Below, one piece after another: positions 50,520 through 58,598 of a stretch of 64,000 nucleotides of DNA (position 1 is the first letter of the stretch; each line of letters begins with the position of its first letter). The position numbers were made by a program, and so were the translations under genes. This DNA comes from Thermoleophilia bacterium. Lineage in GTDB: Bacteria > Actinomycetota > Thermoleophilia > Miltoncostaeales > Miltoncostaeaceae. The stretch spans positions 1 through 64,000 of the forward strand of contig JADLHW010000053.1 of assembly GCA_020848615.1 (NCBI GenBank), read 5' to 3'. The notes below the pieces were generated by a model, which was not told the DNA's origin, did no database searches, and saw only the letters and a list, made by a program, of their open reading frames with translations.

Positions 50520-52571
50520 TCAGGCGGCGGGGGCGCCGGCGGGATCGCCGTGCACGCGCACGGTGTCGCGGCCGCCGCGCTTGGCGGCGTACAGCGCGAC
50601 GTCGGCCCGTTCGTAGAGCTGCTCCGGCCGCACCCCGGCGTCCACCGCGCAGACCCCCGCGGAGCACGTGACGGACCCCACCTGGGGGTGCGGTTCCGCC
50701 CGCATGCCCTCCAGCAGGCGGGCGACGGCGATCCGGGCGCCGTCGGTGCCGGTGCCGGGCATGATCCACGCGAACTCCTCCCCGCCCACCCGGAACACCA
50801 GGTCGGACCCGCGGGCCGCGGTCCTGATGCGGGCGGCGACGTCGCGCAGCACCTCGTCGCCCACCGCGTGGCCGTGGGTGTCGTTCACGCGCTTGAAGTG
50901 GTCGATGTCGAGCAGCACCAGGCCGGCGGGCGTGCCGCGGTCCGCCGCGGCGGCGACCGTCCGCAGGGCGTCCCAGAACACGCCGCGGTTCCCGAGGCCG
51001 GTCAGCTCGTCGCGCTCCGCCCGTTCGGTGAGGGCGGCGCGGGCGTCGGCGGCGGTGCGGGCCATCGACAGGAGCTCCGCGAGCCGTGCGGCGAACGCCG
51101 GGTCGTCGTCGCCGCCCGGGACCTCCGCGCGCGCCGCGCGGGCGGCGTCCACGACGACGTCGAACCCCCGGCCGGTGGCGGCGGCCGCCGCCACCCGGGC
51201 GAGCGCCCGCTCCCGCAGCTCCCGCACGTGCTCGTCGGTGACGTCGGTGACGGTGCACAGGTGACGCCGTTCGTCTCCCGCCCCGGAGGGCACCGCCTGC
51301 ACGCGCAGCCGGACGCGCTGGCCGTTGGGGTATGCGACCCACGCCGCGTCGGCGAAGCGGTTCCCGGTGGCGAGCGCGGACATGAGTCCCCCGGCGAGGC
51401 GGGCACGGCCCTCGGGCTCCAGCGCCGGCCGCAGCAGCGTCTCCCCCACGAGCCCGGCGACGGACACTCCCAGGAGCTCCGCGCACCGCTGGTTCGCGAA
51501 CTCCACGGTCCCGCCGGCCGTGAGGATGCAGATGCCCACCGGGATCTCCTGGGCGAGCGCCCGGAACCGGTCCTCCCGCAGCCGGGCCGCGGCCTCCGCG
51601 GCGTCCCGCGCCACCGACTGCCGGTACAGCGCCGCCCGCACCTCCCGCTCGCGCCGGCCCGCCTGGAGCAGCACCAGCACGGTGAGCCCCCCGATCGCCA
51701 GCGAGGCCGCCGTCACCGAGGCCGGCAGCACCCAGCGCGCCCTCGGGGGCGGGGTGACGTGCACGTGCAGGGTCCGCCCGGTGACGCCGGCCGGCACCGG
51801 TGTCCCGCCGTTCCCCGGGCCGCGGCGGTGGACCTCGATGGACGCCCGGGCCCCCTCCGGGAGCGCCGCCTCCACCCGGTCCTCCAGCGCCGCGACCGGC
51901 ACCGTGAGGCTCACGAGCCCGGCGAGCGCGCCGGCATGCCCCGTCCCGGGGGACGTCCCGCCGGCGCCGGAGACGGGGACGACCAGCACGATGCCCTCCG
52001 GCCGCGACGGCACGGGCAGCGGGACCGGCGGTGACATCGCGAGCCCGCCGCCCGCGATCGCCCGCCGGGCGGCCTCGGCGCGTGCGGGGTCGGACAGCAG
52101 GTCCACGCCGACGCCCCACGCCGCCCCGGGGCGGGCCGCCATGGCGCCCGGCAGGTACGTGTCCCGGTCGGGCGCGCGAACCCGGGCGCCGGATGCGTCG
52201 ACGGCGACGACGGGGGCCACGGCCCGTTCGAACGCCGCCCGTCCGGCGCGGCGCACCACGGGGTGCCAGACCGCGTCGCCGGCGTCGCCGACCGCGAGGG
52301 CCCCGAAGCGCCGGAACCCTCGCGGGTCGACGTCCCGGCTCGCGGTGATGAGGCCGCGGGCGCCCTGCAGGGCCGTCTCCCGCACCGCGAGCTCCCGCTC
52401 CAGGGCGTGCACGGCGGCGGCCGTCGACGTGTCGCGGAGGTCGGCCTCGGCGCGCGCCTCCAGCACCACGGATGCGCCGCTCGCCGCGAGGACCGCGGCG
52501 ACGATGCCGGCCACGGCCACGCCGCGCCGGAGGCGCGGGACGTGCGGGGTGTCGTTGAGGAGGCGCGGCAT
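50520..52571 (-). CDS. CHASE-PAS-GGDEF diguanylate cyclase
   Basis: 683 residues, inner-membrane enzyme making c-di-GMP. TM1 about 17-35 (GVAVAGIVAAVLAASGASVV), extracytoplasmic CHASE domain about 45-270, TM2 about 285-305, PAS about 330-450 with CILTAGGTVEFANQRCAELLG, and a GGDEF domain over the last 170 residues: DELTGLGNRGVFWD, LLDIDHFKRVNDTHGHAVGD and the active GGEEF. An inhibitory I-site RGSD lies five residues before GGEEF, so product inhibition is expected. ATG at 52569-52571 (MPRLLNDTPH) was chosen over the longer frame, whose start lies upstream of the predicted promoter. Confidence 0.9.
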   Translation of the reverse strand: MPRLLNDTPHVPRLRRGVAVAGIVAAVLAASGASVVLEARAEADLRDTSTAAAVHALERELAVRETALQGARGLITASRDVDPRGFRRFGALAVGDAGDAVWHPVVRRAGRAAFERAVAPVVAVDASGARVRAPDRDTYLPGAMAARPGAAWGVGVDLLSDPARAEAARRAIAGGGLAMSPPVPLPVPSRPEGIVLVVPVSGAGGTSPGTGHAGALAGLVSLTVPVAALEDRVEAALPEGARASIEVHRRGPGNGGTPVPAGVTGRTLHVHVTPPPRARWVLPASVTAASLAIGGLTVLVLLQAGRREREVRAALYRQSVARDAAEAAARLREDRFRALAQEIPVGICILTAGGTVEFANQRCAELLGVSVAGLVGETLLRPALEPEGRARLAGGLMSALATGNRFADAAWVAYPNGQRVRLRVQAVPSGAGDERRHLCTVTDVTDEHVRELRERALARVAAAAATGRGFDVVVDAARAARAEVPGGDDDPAFAARLAELLSMARTAADARAALTERAERDELTGLGNRGVFWDALRTVAAAADRGTPAGLVLLDIDHFKRVNDTHGHAVGDEVLRDVAARIRTAARGSDLVFRVGGEEFAWIMPGTGTDGARIAVARLLEGMRAEPHPQVGSVTCSAGVCAVDAGVRPEQLYERADVALYAAKRGGRDTVRVHGDPAGAPAA

Positions 52572-52599
52572 TCGGCGGGTGCGCACGGGGGTCCTTCGG

Positions 52600-52625
52600 C
52601 ATCGGCGGCGCCCCGCCGGTCTTGA
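52600..52625 (-). promoter_or_regulatory. Sigma28 (FliA/WhiG)-type promoter of the GGDEF gene
   Basis: On the minus strand TCAA (52625-52622) is followed by exactly 15 bases and then GCCGATGC (52606-52599). The consensus is TAAA-N15-GCCGATAA. The -10 core ends about 27 bases before the ATG, a normal 5' leader. One mismatch in the -35 and two in the -10. Confidence 0.6.
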
Positions 52626-52668
52626 GGGCCGGTGGACCCGCGGCCCGGCCGAACATCCGGGCCGGATC

Positions 52669-52686
52669 TTTCGCCCGAGGGCCAAG
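52669..52686. promoter_or_regulatory. Single copy of the TTTSGCCC-NN-GGGNNAAR dyad
   Basis: TTTCGCCCGAGGGCCAAG differs from the amt-side arm at 49146-49163 (minus strand) in only two of 18 positions. It lies about 45 bases upstream of the predicted -35 of the GGDEF gene, a position usual for an activator. Confidence 0.5.
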
Positions 52687-52828
52687 GAGCCGGACGCCGC
52701 ACGCCGGGCACACTCGCCCTGCGAACGCGGTGGAGTGCACTGCCCACCCGGTCAGCCGCCGTTCGCGAACGGCACGGGAACGCGTGCGGGTCGGGGGCCG
52801 TCCCCTCCCCGGCCCGCCGCCGACCGCG

Positions 52829-53548
52829 TCACGCGACGGCCCGGGCGGCCTCCACGAGACTCCCGATGACCCGGCTCGCCGGGTCCGCCTCCGGGTGCCA
52901 CTGCACCCCCAGCAGCCACCCGCCCTCGCCCTCCACGGCCTCCACGACCCCGTCGTCGGAGTACCCGGTGGAGATGAGCCCGGGGCCCAGGTCCCGGATC
53001 CCCTGGTGGTGGTGCGACACCACGGTGTGCCGTGTCTCCCCGGCGGCCCGCGCGGCGAGCGACCCGGGGGTGAGGTCCACCGGGTGCTCGTTGCCGGCGA
53101 ACGCCCCGAGGACGCGCCGGTGCTCCTGCGTGCCGTGCGTCTCGGGCAGGTGCTGCCACAGGGTCCCGCCGAACGCGGTGTTGATGACCTGCAGGCCGCG
53201 GCAGATGCCGAGCACCGGCAGTCCCCGCGCCGCCGCGTCGCGCACCAGGGCGATCTCCACGCCGTCCCGGGTGGTCTGCGCCGCCTCGGCCGTCGCGTGG
53301 GGCTCGTCGCCGTACCGGCACGCCTCGATGTCCGCGCCGCCCACGAGCAGCAGCCCGTCGACGAGGCCGGTGAACGACCCGGGGTCGGCCTCCACCGCGG
53401 GGTCCGGCGGCAGGAGCAGCGTCCGCCCGCCGGCGTCCCACACGGCCCGCAGGTAGTTCGCGGCCACCAGGGCCGCGGGCATGTCCCACACCGCCCACCG
53501 AGCGCGCTCCAGCGGCGTGCACACCCCGATCACCGGTGCTTTGGTCAT
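52829..53548 (-). CDS. Class I glutamine amidotransferase, gamma-glutamyl-GABA hydrolase type
   Basis: 239 residues of the peptidase C26 / PuuD-like family. Nucleophile Cys in PVLGICRGLQVIN, catalytic His/Glu in GVQWHPEAD, and VDGLLLVGGADIEACRYG ahead of them. Stand-alone members of this size cut gamma-glutamyl amides, for example in putrescine breakdown, but no puu or polyamine genes are adjacent. The ATG (53546-53548) overlaps the J-domain stop (ATGA), so it is the last gene of the five-gene minus-strand operon that begins with the response regulator. Confidence 0.9.
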   Translation of the reverse strand: MTKAPVIGVCTPLERARWAVWDMPAALVAANYLRAVWDAGGRTLLLPPDPAVEADPGSFTGLVDGLLLVGGADIEACRYGDEPHATAEAAQTTRDGVEIALVRDAAARGLPVLGICRGLQVINTAFGGTLWQHLPETHGTQEHRRVLGAFAGNEHPVDLTPGSLAARAAGETRHTVVSHHHQGIRDLGPGLISTGYSDDGVVEAVEGEGGWLLGVQWHPEADPASRVIGSLVEAARAVA

Positions 53549-54138
53549 CCCGTCCTCCACCCCATGTCCGTGAGGCGCCCGTGCACCACCACGTACTTCG
53601 CGCCCCGTCCGCGTCCGCCGAATACCACCGACACGGTCTCGCCCTCCGCCAGCGCCAGCTCCGGCGGGAGGCGCCGCGCCGCCGCGGTCGCGATGCGGCC
53701 GTCGGCGGACCGCACGTGCAGCAGGTGCCGGCCGCCGAGGTACCGGGCCTCCAGCCGGGGCCGCCCGACCATCACCCCGCCCACCACCGCGTCGAACGTG
53801 TGCGAGCACGCCGGGCACTTCACGCTCACCATCCGGCCCGCCTGGTCCGGCACCGCGGACAGCGTCGAGCACACCGGGCACGGCAGCTCCCGCAGCCGCG
53901 GGCCCTCGTCCCGCCGGGACCGCCGTCCCCGGTCGTACCGGGACCGCTCCGCCGCGTCCCCCAGCACCTGCCACGCGGCGTTCACGCGCTTGGCCATCAG
54001 CTCCGCGCGTTCCCGCTGCACCTCGTTGGAGAACCGGTCCGGGTGGAACGCCATGAGCTGGAACCGCCACGCCTCGTGGATCTGCTCCAGCGTGGCGTCC
54101 TCATCCACCCCCAGGGTGGCGTAGTGATCCGCGTCCAC
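53545..54138 (-). CDS. J-domain protein with zinc-ribbon
   Basis: 197 residues. The N-terminal J-domain (YATLGVDEDATLEQIHEAW, HPD in MAFHPDRFSNEV, then RVNAAWQVLGD) should stimulate an Hsp70 ATPase. A zinc ribbon follows (CPVC at about residue 86 and CPAC about 20 residues later). The C-terminal 90 residues are a beta-rich domain with RYLGGRHLLHVRSADGRIATAAARRLPP. It lacks the G/F and CxxCxGxG regions of DnaJ, so it is a specialised type C co-chaperone. GTG start at 54136-54138, 22 bases after the Ser/Thr kinase. Confidence 0.85.
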   Translation of the reverse strand: MDADHYATLGVDEDATLEQIHEAWRFQLMAFHPDRFSNEVQRERAELMAKRVNAAWQVLGDAAERSRYDRGRRSRRDEGPRLRELPCPVCSTLSAVPDQAGRMVSVKCPACSHTFDAVVGGVMVGRPRLEARYLGGRHLLHVRSADGRIATAAARRLPPELALAEGETVSVVFGGRGRGAKYVVVHGRLTDMGWRTG

Positions 54139-54160
54139 GGCGGGAGGATAGGGCGAGGGC

Positions 54161-55621
54161 CTACCCTCGGCCCAGGATCGAGCACGGGTCGATGGCGACG
54201 GCGGTCTGGAAGAGCTGGACGTTGCCGTCGCCGTCGACGACGAAGCAGCCGCCCTCCGGGGACATGACGTCGCCGAGGTACTCGCCCTGGCCGTCCTGTC
54301 CGGCGCGGACGATGCGGAACGCGCCGGGGTCGGCGTCCGGGACCTGCCGGCCCTCGGCGAGGCCCGCGGCCCTGCCCTCCGCCACGCCCTGGGCCTTCCC
54401 CTCCCTGTGGCCCTGGGCGAGACCGGTCTTCAGGCCCTTGGCGGTGCCGTCCTTGGTGCCCTGCGCCTTGCCGTTGCGGAAGCCGTTCTTGTACGCCTGG
54501 CCACGGGCCGCCTCGGCGTCGTGGACGCGGTCCTCGGAGTACGTCCACCCGCCGTACGCGCCGCCCGCGGCGGCCGCCAGCAGCACGATGGCGCCGCCCG
54601 CGGCCCAGCGGCCGCGGCGCCTGCGGCGACGGGGGGCGACGGGCGCTCCGGGCGGCGGGGGTGGCGGCTTGGCGCCCTTCACGCGGGTGGGGGCGTCCAT
54701 CACCCGCGTGCCGCCCGCGCCCTCGTCGCCGGTGGTGAAGCGGCGCAGCACGCCCGTGAGTCCCTCGGCCCCGGCGTCGGACGGCGTGAGGGCCGGGGGC
54801 TGCCACCCGGCCAGCGCCGAGCGGAGGTCCGCGACGAGGTCGCGGGCCTGCCGGGGCCGCGCGTCCGGGTCCTTCGCGAGGGCGCGCGCCAGGGGCGCGT
54901 CCAGGGAGGTCGGGAGCACCGGGTTCGCCGCGGTCACCGACGGCGGCCGCTCGCGCACGTGGGCGAGCACCACGGCGCTCGGCTGGCGGTGGACGAACGG
55001 CGGGCGGCCGCACAGCACCTCGTAGGCCAGCACCCCGAAGGCGTAGATGTCCGACGCCTTCGTCGCCGCGTGCCCCGCGGCCTGCTCCGGCGAGATGTAC
55101 TCGACGGTGCCGAGCCACTCGCCGCGGTGGGTCATCCCCGGCTGGTCGAGCAGCCGCGCGACGCCGAAGTCGGTGAGGAACGCCCGGTCCTCGCTGTCCA
55201 GCAGGACGTTCGCGGGCTTGATGTCCCGGTGGATCACGTTGTGGCGGTGGGCGGCGTCCACGGCCTCGGCGATGTCGTCGAGGATCGCCAGGGCCCGGTG
55301 CGGTGCGATGGGACCGTCCAGGGACACGACCTGCCCCAGCGACAGGCCCACCACCAGCCGCATCGCGATGAACGGCACGCCGTCCACGTCGCCCGACTCG
55401 TAGACCGTCACGATGCGCGGGTGCTCGACGCTGGCGGCGGCGACGGCCTCACGCTTGAACCGGGCGAGGGCCGCGGCGTCCTCGACGTGCGTGAAGACCT
55501 TCAGCGCGACGGCGCGCTCGGTGCCCACCTGCCGCGCCCGGTACACGGCCGCCTGCCCGCCGCTGCCGAGCGGCGACTCCACCACGTAGGTGCCGAAGCG
55601 ATCCCCGGGGACCAGTTGCAC
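54161..55621 (-). CDS. Membrane Ser/Thr protein kinase with extracellular glycine-tetrad tail
   Basis: 486 residues from a GTG at 55619-55621 with GGAGGA six bases upstream. Kinase domain about 1-265: P-loop LGSGGQAAVY, Lys in VALKVF, catalytic HRDIKPANVLL, TDFGVAR and GTVEYISPEQ, all intact. A Pro/Arg juxtamembrane linker precedes one TM helix (AAGGAIVLLAAAAGGAYGG, about 350-368). Outside lies a run of eleven perfect Gxxx tetrads (residues 380-423), then a small C-terminal domain with two cysteines (GCFVV and DPCSIL). There is no PASTA domain. It lies after the histidine kinase, separated by a hairpin. Confidence 0.9.
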   Translation of the reverse strand: MQLVPGDRFGTYVVESPLGSGGQAAVYRARQVGTERAVALKVFTHVEDAAALARFKREAVAAASVEHPRIVTVYESGDVDGVPFIAMRLVVGLSLGQVVSLDGPIAPHRALAILDDIAEAVDAAHRHNVIHRDIKPANVLLDSEDRAFLTDFGVARLLDQPGMTHRGEWLGTVEYISPEQAAGHAATKASDIYAFGVLAYEVLCGRPPFVHRQPSAVVLAHVRERPPSVTAANPVLPTSLDAPLARALAKDPDARPRQARDLVADLRSALAGWQPPALTPSDAGAEGLTGVLRRFTTGDEGAGGTRVMDAPTRVKGAKPPPPPPGAPVAPRRRRRRGRWAAGGAIVLLAAAAGGAYGGWTYSEDRVHDAEAARGQAYKNGFRNGKAQGTKDGTAKGLKTGLAQGHREGKAQGVAEGRAAGLAEGRQVPDADPGAFRIVRAGQDGQGEYLGDVMSPEGGCFVVDGDGNVQLFQTAVAIDPCSILGRG

Positions 55622-55664
55622 GCCCACTCCTCCACCGACTGCGGAGGATGGTAGGGGAACGGGC

Positions 55665-55692
55665 CGCCGCGCCGGGGAACCCGGTCGCGGCG
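55665..55692 (-). terminator. Hairpin between histidine kinase and Ser/Thr kinase genes
   Basis: On the minus strand, two bases after the histidine kinase stop: arms CGCCGCGCCGGG and CCCGG-T-CGCGGCG with a GAA loop and one bulged base. It may partly terminate the regulator/kinase transcript or separate it from the Ser/Thr kinase genes. No T-run. Confidence 0.55.
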
Positions 55693-55694
55693 CG

Positions 55695-57062
55695 TCAGGC
55701 GGCCGGCAGGCGCACCTCCGCCACCAGGCCGCCGCCGTCCCGGGCCCGCAGGGTCGCCGTTCCGCCGGATGCCCGGGCGAGGCGCTCGACGATGGCGAGA
55801 CCCAGGCCGGAGCCCTCACGGCCGCGCGTCGTCCAGAACCGCTCGAACGCCGAGGCGATCTGCTGCGGGGTCATGCCGGGGCCCCGGTCCGCGACCGTGA
55901 TCACGACCCAGCCGTCCTCCCGCGCCATGCCCACGCGCACCTCCCCGTGCGCACCGCTCGCGAGCAGCGCGTTGTCGAGGAGGTTGTCGAGGATCTGCTC
56001 CACGGATCCGGCGACCGCGCGGGCCCGCACGGACCCCTGGGGGGCGTCCAGCTCCATGCGGACGGACTCCTCCTCGGCGAGCGGCGTCCATGCCGCCACG
56101 CGCTCCCGCACGGCCTCCCCCACCTCCGTGGCGACGGGGGCCCCCTCCGCGCGGTCGGCCCGCACGAGGGTGAGCAGCCCCTCCACCAGCCTGCCCAGCC
56201 GGTCCGCCTCGCCCAGGGCGCCGTCCAGGTCCTCCCGTCCGCCCGGTGGGATGTCGCTCTCCAGGTTCTCCAGCCGCAGCCGCAGGGCGGTGAGCGGGGT
56301 GCGGAGCTGGTGGGAGGCGTCCGCGACGAAGTCGCGGTGCGACGCGAGGAGCGCCTCCAGCCGGGCGGTGGAGACGTTGAAGCGGCGGGCGAGCTCGCGC
56401 ACCTCCGCGGGGCCGCGGTCCTCGTGCGCCCGCACGGTCAGGTCCCCGTCGCCGGCCCGGCTCGCCGTCGCGCCGAGATCCTCCAGGGGACGCGCCACCG
56501 AACGGGCCAGCAGCCACCCGATGACCGCGACGGCGGCGAGCACGACGGCCGCGATGCCCACCAGGGCGAGCCGGTACCGCAGCACACGGTCGTCGAGCTC
56601 GCCGGCGCTCACGCTCACCCGCACGGCGCCGTGCACGCGCCCGCCGGAGGCCGATGGCACCGCCACGTAGACGATGCGGTGCCCGAGGGTCTCGGACCTC
56701 CGCTCCCCCACCGCGGGCCGTCCCGTGAGCGCGGTCGCGATCTCCGGCCGGCTGCTGAACGACCGGCCCTCCGGGCGGGTCGTGTCGGTGTCGACCAGCA
56801 GGGTGCCGTCGCGGTCGACGATCACCGCCCGGGAGTCGGTGCCGGCCGCGTACCGGTCCACGATCACACGCAGGTCGTCGTACGGTCCGCCGCGTTCCAG
56901 GAGGTCCTCGCTGATCGACGCGAGCGCCACCGCGTCCCGTTCGATGCGGGACTCGAAGGCCTGCCGCTCGGTGCGGCCGTGGATGACCCCGAGGGGGATC
57001 TCCAGCGCCAGCAGCACCACCGCCGCAAGCGCCAGGTAGCTCGCGACGAGGCGGCGGGTCAC
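55695..57062 (-). CDS. Membrane histidine kinase (partner of the regulator at 57059)
   Basis: 455 residues. GTG start overlaps the regulator stop (GTGA). TM1 about 5-26, extracytoplasmic domain about 27-155 (PAS-like, with SRAVIVDRDGTLLVDTDT), TM2 about 165-187, HAMP, HisKA with the phospho-His in FVADASHQLRTPLTALRLRL, and HATPase with DNLLDNALLASG, VADRGPGM and EGSGLGLAIVERLA. The PhoR/BaeS-like layout is complete. The signal is unknown; the divergent ApbE/ferric-reductase cluster is the likeliest target through the paired regulator. Confidence 0.92.
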   Translation of the reverse strand: MTRRLVASYLALAAVVLLALEIPLGVIHGRTERQAFESRIERDAVALASISEDLLERGGPYDDLRVIVDRYAAGTDSRAVIVDRDGTLLVDTDTTRPEGRSFSSRPEIATALTGRPAVGERRSETLGHRIVYVAVPSASGGRVHGAVRVSVSAGELDDRVLRYRLALVGIAAVVLAAVAVIGWLLARSVARPLEDLGATASRAGDGDLTVRAHEDRGPAEVRELARRFNVSTARLEALLASHRDFVADASHQLRTPLTALRLRLENLESDIPPGGREDLDGALGEADRLGRLVEGLLTLVRADRAEGAPVATEVGEAVRERVAAWTPLAEEESVRMELDAPQGSVRARAVAGSVEQILDNLLDNALLASGAHGEVRVGMAREDGWVVITVADRGPGMTPQQIASAFERFWTTRGREGSGLGLAIVERLARASGGTATLRARDGGGLVAEVRLPAA

Positions 57063-57715
57063 GGTTCGCGCAGGCGGAAGCCGATGCCGCGCACCGTCTC
57101 GATGAGGCCCGGGTCGCCGAGCTTCTTCCGCAGCGCGCTGATGTGCATGTCGATGGCCTTGCTGGGGCCGTACCAGGTGGTGCCCCACACCTCCCGCAGG
57201 ATGCGGCGGCGGTCCACCGCTGCGCCCGGGTCCTCGGCGAGCAGCGCGAGGACCTCGAACTCCTTCGGCGTGAGGGGGACCTCGCGGCCGTCCACCGACG
57301 CCCGCCGGGCCCGGGTGTCCACCGTCAGGGGACCGGCCTCCAGGGTGCGGGGCTGCTCCGGCCCGGCGTCCACGCGGCGCATCACCGCGTGGATGCGCGC
57401 GATGAGCTCCCGCATCCCGAAGGGCTTCACCAGGTAGTCGTCCGCCCCCAGCTCCAGGCCCACGACCCGGTCGACCTCCTCACCCCGGGCGGTGACCATG
57501 ATGATGGGGACGCGGGACCGGGAGCGCAGCTCGCGCGCGACCTCGTAGCCGTCCATGTCCGGCAGGCGCAGGTCGAGCAGCACCATGTCGGGCTCGGGGG
57601 CCTCGAGCGCCTGCCGCCCGTTGCCGGCCCGCTGCACCTCGAAGCCCTCACGCCGCAGCCCCTCCGCGAGCGGCGCGGCGATCGCCTCGTCGTCCTCCAC
57701 GACAAGCAGCCTCAT
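57059..57715 (-). CDS. OmpR-family response regulator
   Basis: 218 residues from ATG 57713-57715. Receiver: VVEDDEAI acidic patch, phospho-Asp in MVLLDLRLPDMDGYEV, Thr in IIMVTARGEEV, Lys in ADDYLVKPFGMRE. Output domain with EVPLTPKEFEVLALLAE, RRRILREVWG and the recognition helix KAIDMHISALRKKLG. First gene of the minus-strand operon regulator, histidine kinase, Ser/Thr kinase, J-domain, amidotransferase. It diverges from the ApbE cluster with 155 bases between starts, a region that contains tandem 11-bp repeats suited to this regulator class. Confidence 0.93.
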   Translation of the reverse strand: MRLLVVEDDEAIAAPLAEGLRREGFEVQRAGNGRQALEAPEPDMVLLDLRLPDMDGYEVARELRSRSRVPIIMVTARGEEVDRVVGLELGADDYLVKPFGMRELIARIHAVMRRVDAGPEQPRTLEAGPLTVDTRARRASVDGREVPLTPKEFEVLALLAEDPGAAVDRRRILREVWGTTWYGPSKAIDMHISALRKKLGDPGLIETVRGIGFRLREP

Positions 57716-57757
57716 GGCCGGATCATTGCGCGTCGGCCCCGGCGCCGCGCGGAGCCC

Positions 57758-57801
57758 TGGACGAACCCTTACCCGCCGCTGGGGAACCCCTGGGCAACCG
57801 C
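57758..57801. promoter_or_regulatory. Tandem 11-bp repeats, candidate operator of the adjacent regulator
   Basis: TGGGGAACCCC (57780-57790) and TGGGCAACCGC (57791-57801) are adjacent 11-bp units with nine shared positions. A looser copy, TGGACGAACCC, starts 22 bases earlier at 57758, keeping the 11-bp register. A separate inverted repeat GGACGA-N8-TCGTCC lies at 57824-57843. All sit between the regulator and the ApbE cluster. Confidence 0.55.
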
Positions 57802-57870
57802 AGGGCCCCACCGGGGGCCGGCCGGACGACACTGGGATCGTCCGCTGGAACGACCCCCGGAGGTCCACCC

Positions 57871-58284
57871 GTGAACCCCGTCCACCGTCGCATCGTCGCA
57901 GCCATCGTCGGCCTCGCCGCCGTCCTCGGCGTCGTCGCCCTGTCCCGCACCGCGGCGCTCGGGCCCGGCGAATCGTCCGCGGCTCCGGCCGCGGCCGCCA
58001 CGACCACCACCACGACCACCGGGACGGGCGCCGCGGCGGCCGCGAGGGAGCTCGCGAGGGCACGCGCCGACCTCAAGCGCGCCATCGCCGAACGCGCCGC
58101 CGCCAGGACCACGCCACAGACGCGCACCGTGGTGCGGCAGGTGCCGGCGGCCACCCCGGCCGCGCAGACCTGGAGCGACGACGACCACGGGTACGACGAC
58201 GACGACCACGAGTACGGCGACGACCACCGGGACGACGACGACCACGGGCACGAGTACGACGACGATCACGGGGAGGACGACTGA
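57871..58284 (+). CDS. Membrane-anchored protein with Asp/His-rich C-terminal tail
   Basis: 137 residues, GTG start with CCGGAGG seven bases upstream. One N-terminal membrane segment (RRIVAAIVGLAAVLGVVALS), an Ala/Thr linker containing seven consecutive Thr, a charged helix (ARELARARADLKRAIAERAA) and then about 38 residues made almost only of Asp, His, Tyr, Glu and Gly, with motifs such as DDDDHEYGDDH. Such a tail should bind divalent or ferrous metal. No named family recognised. First gene of a five-gene cluster whose starts and stops overlap. Confidence 0.8.
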   Translation: MNPVHRRIVAAIVGLAAVLGVVALSRTAALGPGESSAAPAAAATTTTTTTGTGAAAAARELARARADLKRAIAERAAARTTPQTRTVVRQVPAATPAAQTWSDDDHGYDDDDHEYGDDHRDDDDHGHEYDDDHGEDD

Positions 58285-58598
58285 TGGACGCGCGCACCCT
58301 CAAGGGCTACGCCGGCGCAGTGACGGCCCTGGCCGTGACGGGCGGCTGGTTCGCGATCTCCGGGAACCCCTTCCCCGGAACGCAGGCCGCCCCCGCAGCC
58401 CCGCCGGCCGCGACCGCCGCGACGACGGTCACGGACCCCGCCGTCCGGCGCGACCTGGCGCTCGCCCGGGCGTACCGCCGGACCGCCGCCCAGGTGCGCG
58501 GCGACACCGCCGTCCGTGTCGAGGCCGCGGCGAACGCCACCCCCCGCACGGTCACGATCACCCAGGCGGCGCCCGTCGCCGCCACCCGGAGCTCCTGA
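58284..58598 (+). CDS. Small exported protein of the ApbE cluster
   Basis: 104 residues, ATG overlapping the previous stop (TGATG). N-terminal hydrophobic segment (GYAGAVTALAVTGGWFAISG), an Ala/Pro/Thr linker and a charged region DPAVRRDLALARAYRRTAAQV reminiscent of the helix in the preceding protein, ending TPRTVTITQAAPVAATRSS. No cysteines, no haem motif and no clear flavinylation sequence (SGATxT type). Its stop overlaps the ApbE start, so it is co-translated with it. Confidence 0.72.
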   Translation: MDARTLKGYAGAVTALAVTGGWFAISGNPFPGTQAAPAAPPAATAATTVTDPAVRRDLALARAYRRTAAQVRGDTAVRVEAAANATPRTVTITQAAPVAATRSS

